64,000 nucleotides of DNA, taken from positions 124,001-188,000 of the forward strand of contig JAFDVQ010000017.1 of the NCBI GenBank assembly GCA_018268915.1. Reading direction: 5' to 3'. Under the pieces are notes generated by a model. That model was given only the letters and a program-made list of their open reading frames with translations, had not been told where the DNA came from and made no database searches. Made by a program: the position numbers and the translations under genes. Below are positions 60,022-64,000 of this stretch, piece by piece (the first letter of the stretch is position 1; each line of letters opens with the position of its first letter). The DNA comes from Acidobacteriota bacterium. GTDB taxonomy: Bacteria; Acidobacteriota; Terriglobia; Terriglobales; Acidobacteriaceae.

Positions 60022-61236
60022 TTGGAGCCAGTTTCGCTCATCGGAATTCAATCGGCCCGCGCCCGTATCGAGAGCTCGATCCACGTCTCGCCCTGCCAGT
60101 TCTCGCATCATCTCTCCGAACTGACGGGACTGCCGCTTCATCTCAAGCTCGAAAATCTCCAGCGCACCGGATCCTTCAAGGAGCGCGGCGCGCTGAACAA
60201 GCTCCTGACGCTGAGTGAAACCGAGCGAAAGCGCGGAGTCATCGCTGCCAGCGCCGGCAACCACGCGCAGGGCGTCGCTTTTCATTCGTCGCAGCGCGGC
60301 ATCCGTGCGCAGATCGTCATGCCACTCGCCACGCCGCTCGTCAAGGTCGCCGCGACCCGCGCCTATGGAGCCGAGGTCATCCTTCACGGCGCCACCTACG
60401 ATGAAGCCTGCGAAGAGGCCATGCGCCGTCGCCTCGAAGAAGGTCGTACCTTCATTCATCCCTTCGACGACCCCGAAGTCATCTGCGGGCAGGGAACCAT
60501 CGGCCTCGAACTTCTGGAGCAGGTCCCCGACATCGAAGCCGTCGTAGTGCCCATTGGCGGCGGAGGTCTCATCAGCGGCATCGCCTGCGCTCTCAAGGAA
60601 ACGAACCCGAAGATCCGCGTTGTCGGCGTCGAGCCCGAGCGGCTTCCATCCATGCTTCGCGCGCGCGTTGCCGGTGCTCCAGTGACGATTGGTGCAGAGG
60701 CCACCATAGCCGACGGCATTGCCGTGCGCCGCGCAGGCGACATCACGCTTCCTCTCGTCACGCGTTACGTCGACGAGATCGTCACCGTTGATGATGAAGA
60801 AATCGCCAGCGCCATCCTCCTTCTTCTGGAACAGGAGAAAACCCTCGCCGAAGGTGCGGGCGCTGCTGCCCTCGCCGCCGTTGTGCAATCGAAAACGAAT
60901 CTCCGCCATCGCCGCACCGTTGTCCTTGTCTGCGGCGGCAACATCGACGTCACGCTCCTCGCCAAAATCATCGAGCGAGGCCTCGTCAAAGACGGCCGCC
61001 TTCTTCGCCTGCGCGTCTACCTGCAGGACCGCCCCGGAGCATTGCATCACCTCACCCAGGTCCTTGCCCGTGAGCGCGCCAACATCGTCGAAACCGTCCA
61101 CAATCGCGCCTACTACGGCGTCAGCCTTGGCGAAACGGTTATCGACATAACCCTTGAAACCCGCGGCGCGACGCACATCACCGCCATCAGCCACGCCCTG
61201 CGCGAAGCAGGATTTCGATTCGAGCGGATTCAATGA
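60022..61236 (+). CDS. ilvA: Threonine ammonia-lyase with C-terminal ACT domain
   Basis: TTG 60022, with GAAGGAG just ahead, is chosen; the longer frame from 59977 would run into the terminator hairpin. The 404-residue protein has the PLP lysine in G-S-F-K-E-R-G-A (about residue 53), the phosphate loop P-I-G-G-G-G-L-I-S-G (174-183) and S-A-G-N-H-A-Q-G. The last 80 residues form one ACT domain (L-R-V-Y-L-Q-D-R-P-G-A-L). It turns threonine into 2-oxobutyrate, the first step to isoleucine. One ACT-like domain suggests feedback control. The leader and terminator suggest transcriptional control as well. Confidence 0.9.
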   Translation: MEPVSLIGIQSARARIESSIHVSPCQFSHHLSELTGLPLHLKLENLQRTGSFKERGALNKLLTLSETERKRGVIAASAGNHAQGVAFHSSQRGIRAQIVMPLATPLVKVAATRAYGAEVILHGATYDEACEEAMRRRLEEGRTFIHPFDDPEVICGQGTIGLELLEQVPDIEAVVVPIGGGGLISGIACALKETNPKIRVVGVEPERLPSMLRARVAGAPVTIGAEATIADGIAVRRAGDITLPLVTRYVDEIVTVDDEEIASAILLLLEQEKTLAEGAGAAALAAVVQSKTNLRHRRTVVLVCGGNIDVTLLAKIIERGLVKDGRLLRLRVYLQDRPGALHHLTQVLARERANIVETVHNRAYYGVSLGETVIDITLETRGATHITAISHALREAGFRFERIQ

Positions 61237-61249
61237 TCAACATCCATCG

Positions 61250-61283
61250 GGTGCCCCATGTCTCGCTTTTGAGACATGGGAAT
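61250..61283. repeat. Hairpin repeat copy C
   Basis: GGTGC precedes CCCATGTCTC (61255-61264), loop GCTTTT, and GAGACATGGG (61271-61280), then AA. It is a perfect ten-base stem, 18 bases after the ilvA stop. The loop GCTTTT is the same as in copy B. Confidence 0.7.
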
Positions 61284-61351
61284 CCAGCAACTTTCGCTCA
61301 GCCGGCTCACGTGATGAACACACGAACTTCTCCGTAATTTCTAGGAGCAAG

Positions 61352-61975
61352 ATGTACACTCCCCGATTCAACCAGGTCGCTGACCGCGCCGTACTCCTGG
61401 AAGCGATGCGCGCATATTCATTCGCCATTCTCATTGGCCCGCTCGACGAGACCATCGGCACGTCACAGCATCATGCCACGCACCTTCCTCTTGTGGTCAA
61501 AGACGAAGGCCCGCATGGCATCATCGAAGGGCACTTCGCAAAGGAAAATCCTCACTGGCAGTCTCTCGCTAATCGCGAAACGCTAGTCGTGTTTCCCGGC
61601 CCCCACAGCTATGTCAGTCCCTCTCTTTATGCTGAGCAGATCTCAGTTCCTACGTGGAACTACATTGCCGTCCACGCCTACGGCACGCTCCAGCTCTTCG
61701 AAGAAGAGGCCGCAAAGGAAGGTCTGCTCTTCGACCTCATCGAAGCCAACGAGCCTGCCTACGCCGACAAATGGCGCGCCATGCCCGGAGACTATCGACG
61801 CAAGCTGCTTGGCGGAATCGTCGGTTTCCGCATTTCTATCACCCGCATCGAAGGCAAGTTCAAGCTCAGCCAGAACCGCTCCGAAGCCGATCGCAGCGGT
61901 GTTTACAACGCGCACGTCTCAGGCAGCGACGATCAACGCGCGTTAGCGGACTGGATGAAGCGCCTCATCGGGTGA
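61352..61975 (+). CDS. PaiB-like FMN-binding protein
   Basis: The ATG at 61352 has TAGGAG about nine bases ahead; the open frame upstream is ignored. The 207-residue protein has M-Y-T-P-R-F-N, the A-T-H-L-P-L-V motif and G-P-H-S-Y-V-S-P-S-L-Y, which are typical of the PaiB family of FMN-binding split-barrel proteins. In Bacillus PaiB is a negative regulator of protease and sporulation genes. Whether this protein regulates or acts as an enzyme is unknown. It follows ilvA by 115 bases. Confidence 0.85.
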   Translation: MYTPRFNQVADRAVLLEAMRAYSFAILIGPLDETIGTSQHHATHLPLVVKDEGPHGIIEGHFAKENPHWQSLANRETLVVFPGPHSYVSPSLYAEQISVPTWNYIAVHAYGTLQLFEEEAAKEGLLFDLIEANEPAYADKWRAMPGDYRRKLLGGIVGFRISITRIEGKFKLSQNRSEADRSGVYNAHVSGSDDQRALADWMKRLIG

Positions 61976-62020
61976 TAACTTCATCCCGACGCCGCATTCC
62001 AGAAAAGGACCTCAGCTCTC

Positions 62021-62557
62021 ATGCGCAAACTCATTTTCGTTTTCATCGCCGCAGTCGTGCTCATCGCTCCGAACGAGGGAAAAGCTCAATCAGACTGGAA
62101 AGCACGCGTCGGCCAGACCATGCCACTCATGGGCCATCGCAACTGGATCCTCATCGTTGATTCCGCTTATCCCCTTCAGGCATCTCCCGGCGTTGAGACC
62201 ATCGAAACCAACGCAGACCAGCTCGACGTTCTGCGCTACGTCCTTGGGTCGATTAACAACTCCATCCACGTGCGGCCCCTCATCTACATGGATAAAGAAT
62301 TGCCTTTCGTTGGCGATGACGATGCGCCCGGCTCGTCAAAATATCGCGAGCAGGTACAGAAGATGCTCTCCGAGTACACCATCGAGTCGATGCTGCATGA
62401 GCGTGTCATCAACCAGATCGACGAAACGAGCAAGGAGTTTCACGTCCTCGTCCTGAAGACCACGATGACCATCCCATACTCCTCCATCTTCATCCGCCTC
62501 GACTGCAAATACTGGTCCGCCGACGCCGAAAAGCGCATGCGCCAGCGTATGCACTGA
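62021..62557 (+). CDS. Exported RbsD/FucU-like protein
   Basis: A 178-residue protein with a signal peptide (residues 1-23). The mature start, M-P-L-M-G-H-R-N-W-I-L-I-V-D-S-A-Y-P, follows the RbsD/FucU pattern (L-x-x-L-G-H-G-D-x-I-V-I-A-D-A-G-x-P), including the catalytic-type His and Asp. Sugar mutarotases of this family are cytosolic; an exported form is unexpected. The remainder is helical and ends R-M-R-Q-R-M-H. The likeness is seen at motif level only. Confidence 0.5.
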   Translation: MRKLIFVFIAAVVLIAPNEGKAQSDWKARVGQTMPLMGHRNWILIVDSAYPLQASPGVETIETNADQLDVLRYVLGSINNSIHVRPLIYMDKELPFVGDDDAPGSSKYREQVQKMLSEYTIESMLHERVINQIDETSKEFHVLVLKTTMTIPYSSIFIRLDCKYWSADAEKRMRQRMH

Positions 62558-62590
62558 GCGTGCATCTACAGTTTGCCGGCATGTGCCTGA

Positions 62591-63607
62591 CTACTTTTTC
62601 TCGTGTGTATCCAGCCGCAGAAACCGCGCCGCATTGTTATACAGAATGTCGCGCTTCTCCTCGGGCGTCAGGTAGTCGGCATTCTGAATCAGGCTGATCG
62701 AATACGTCATCAGCTTCGGCCATTCCATCTGGTCGGTGCCAAACATCACGCGATCCTCGAAGCCTGCTTCCACAATCCGTTGAATGTACCGATTCACTTC
62801 CTTGATCGGATAGCTCCAGATCAACCCCGCCACGTCGACATACACATGCGAGTTCGCCTGCAGCAACGTGAGCATGTTGTCGATCATCGGATAGCCCGCA
62901 TGCATCACCTGCACCCGCAGCTTCGGATGCCGCGCCAGCAGTTCTTCCAGCAGCAGGGGATTGCCCATCGATCCGCGGAACTTTGGCGTCGTGATATTCG
63001 CGCGGCCCGATCCGCCAGTCCCCATGTGGATCGCGACAGGAATGTCCAGCTCTTCGGCCAGCGCAAAATACTTGTCCACCGATTCATCGCTTGGCGACAG
63101 ACCCTCATACTGCAGTCCAATCTCACCCATCACCTTGAAGCCGCCCGTCGTAAATTCCTGCCGCAGCTTATCCAGCGAAACACGCGCCCCTGGCGTCATG
63201 CCCTCGCTGAACGACGTGCCGGGAATCACGCGCCCGGGCATCGCGTCCTGCCACTTCTTCACGCCGGCCTCGTCGCCAAACACCACAGCCGTCACATTGA
63301 GCCGCTCCATCTCAGCCTTCACGTCCTTGATGTACTGGCCCTTTTCTGAGGGATAGAGCTTGGGCGTGCAGTTCTCCACGTCCCAGCCAAAAGTTGCCTC
63401 CTTAGTCTTTGGGTCCGAAGCGAGAAACTTCGCCTCGTTAGGGCACATCGGTCCGCCCCCCGGAAACGACTCGTCCATCGCATGCACGTGCACATCGATC
63501 ACCGGTGCTACATCGGCGGTCGTATTCTGGCCCCGACAAAGCGCGCCCGATATCGCGAATGTTCCCGCAAAGAGGAGCCTCGAAACTAACGTCTGGCACA
63601 CCCTCAT
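62591..63607 (-). CDS. Exported amidohydrolase (PF04909-type)
   Basis: A 338-residue TIM-barrel metal-dependent hydrolase with a signal peptide (residues 1-26). V-I-D-V-H-V-H-A (36-43) is the first metal-binding motif, I-A-I-H-M-G-T (about 193-199) the second, and F-G-T-D-Q-M-E-W (about 290-297) supplies the last Asp. The family includes decarboxylases and lactone hydrolases. Substrate not deduced. It is convergent with the RbsD-like gene, and the stops are 33 bases apart. Confidence 0.82.
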   Translation of the reverse strand: MRVCQTLVSRLLFAGTFAISGALCRGQNTTADVAPVIDVHVHAMDESFPGGGPMCPNEAKFLASDPKTKEATFGWDVENCTPKLYPSEKGQYIKDVKAEMERLNVTAVVFGDEAGVKKWQDAMPGRVIPGTSFSEGMTPGARVSLDKLRQEFTTGGFKVMGEIGLQYEGLSPSDESVDKYFALAEELDIPVAIHMGTGGSGRANITTPKFRGSMGNPLLLEELLARHPKLRVQVMHAGYPMIDNMLTLLQANSHVYVDVAGLIWSYPIKEVNRYIQRIVEAGFEDRVMFGTDQMEWPKLMTYSISLIQNADYLTPEEKRDILYNNAARFLRLDTHEKK

Positions 63608-63762
63608 TCCACCCTCCTGTCACCCTCTAGGTTCGAAACGAGAAAAGCTGTAACCTGATGGTCGGCACCATCTTAATCGCCCAGGCACGGAACAGAAGCT
63701 GCACCCGGCAAATCCCCGTGACCCCAAGCCATCCCGCCGTGATCTCAGAGCCTTTCCTTTGC

Positions 63763-63768
63763 TATACT
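63763..63768 (+). promoter_or_regulatory. Candidate -10 box for tRNA-Leu
   Basis: TATACT stands 18 bases before the mature tRNA. The -35 region at the usual spacing is poor, so the assignment is tentative. Confidence 0.35.
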
Positions 63769-63786
63769 TAATAGGTTCACCGACAA

Positions 63787-63872
63787 GCGGAGGTGGCGAA
63801 ATTGGCAGACGCACTAGCTTGAGGTGCTAGCGCCCACAAGGCATAGGGGTTCAAGTCCCCTCCTCCGCACCA
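63787..63872 (+). tRNA. tRNA-Leu (anticodon GAG)
   Basis: The acceptor GCGGAGG (63787-63793) pairs perfectly with CCTCCGC (63862-63868). The anticodon stem CTAGC/GCTAG encloses TTGAGGT, giving GAG, which reads CUC and CUU. A long variable arm follows (class II). Discriminator A at 63869 and CCA (63870-63872) are encoded. It precedes secG by 29 bases. Confidence 0.95.
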
Positions 63873-63901
63873 CTTACCGCTCAGAAAGCAGCTTGAACCA
63901 A

Positions 63902-64000
63902 ATGCAGATTCTTTTCTACTTCGTTATGTTCCTCCACGTTGTGGTGTGTATCTTCCTCATCGGCGTGGTTCTCGTCCAGCAGGGACGTTCCGCCGATCTC
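63902..64000 (+). CDS. secG: SecG, preprotein translocase subunit (5' end)
   Basis: The first 33 codons are present and run to the end of the window. They encode a membrane helix (F-Y-F-V-M-F-L-H-V-V-V-C-I-F-L-I-G-V-V) and then L-V-Q-Q-G-R-S-A-D-L, the strongly conserved loop of SecG. The protein helps SecYEG-driven export. The adjacent tRNA-Leu is a frequent neighbour of secG. Confidence 0.85.
   Translation, partial: MQILFYFVMFLHVVVCIFLIGVVLVQQGRSADL

Noticed and set aside
59998..61233. Long minus-strand open frame (about 411 codons) opposite ilvA
   Set aside because: It is the antisense shadow of a clear threonine ammonia-lyase; the product lacks any family motif.
1..64000. CRISPR arrays, prophage, insertion sequences, rRNA
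   Set aside because: No regularly spaced repeats, transposase or phage genes, or rRNA stretches were seen in either strand.

Overview
The window looks like chromosome of a soil-type Acidobacteriota, probably of the Terriglobales/Acidobacteriaceae kind. The grounds are an 806-residue duplicated MacB/FtsX permease of the ADOP type, secreted proteins of acidobacterial style (one with an LPDAPS motif), a DUF2961/GH172 enzyme, a large GH31 glucosidase, moderate-to-high GC, and many GTG/TTG starts. This is inferred from gene content; no marker gene was compared. I see no rRNA, CRISPR array, prophage or insertion sequence.

Layout. 1-5.7 kb is loosely packed: the 3' end of a secreted protein, a DUF417 membrane protein, a beta-propeller lactonase-like protein, a GNAT acetyltransferase, a small Cys/His protein and a decayed EAL-domain signalling gene. 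5.7-13.5 kb holds a ChbG/HpnK-like deacetylase, tRNA-Val, a GbsR-type regulator with a methyltransferase, the ADOP permease, the GH172 protein, and a two-gene unit of a ribbon-helix-helix-like protein and a secreted SRPBCC-like protein. 13.7-26.6 kb carries an unusual NRAMP transporter, housekeeping enzymes (SDR, MutT-type Nudix, HAD phosphatase), a secreted rhodanese/TlpA pair, tandem xerD-xerC, a Wzi-type outer-membrane protein, argJ with a degenerate E1-alpha-like protein, and an ABC ATPase. 26.6-46.4 kb has a PAS histidine kinase with its response regulator, TPM and LemA genes, a STAS/anti-sigma-kinase pair, an MgtE_N/CBS protein, a nitronate-monooxygenase-like enzyme, purQ, GH31, an orphan nuclease-like protein and a pentaheme cytochrome with TPRs.

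The core of the window is a 12-gene complex I operon at 46.7-59.4 kb, in the order nuoA-B-C-D-I-H-J-K-L-M-M'-N. It has no nuoE, nuoF or nuoG (the NADH-oxidising module) and carries two nuoM genes. The second NuoM has lost the TM7 lysine usually needed for proton pumping. Several junctions in this operon hold heptanucleotide repeats or a hairpin repeat, and one hairpin copy encodes the C-terminal tail of NuoJ. After it come ilvA, with what looks like a leader-peptide/terminator attenuator, a PaiB-like protein, a secreted RbsD-like protein, an amidohydrolase, tRNA-Leu and the start of secG.

The best leads are the NuoEFG-less two-NuoM complex with its altered second pump, the REP-like hairpin family that enters nuoJ, the ilvA attenuator, and two compact self-regulation candidates: a triple 8-bp repeat at the RHH gene and a perfect palindrome at the GbsR gene.
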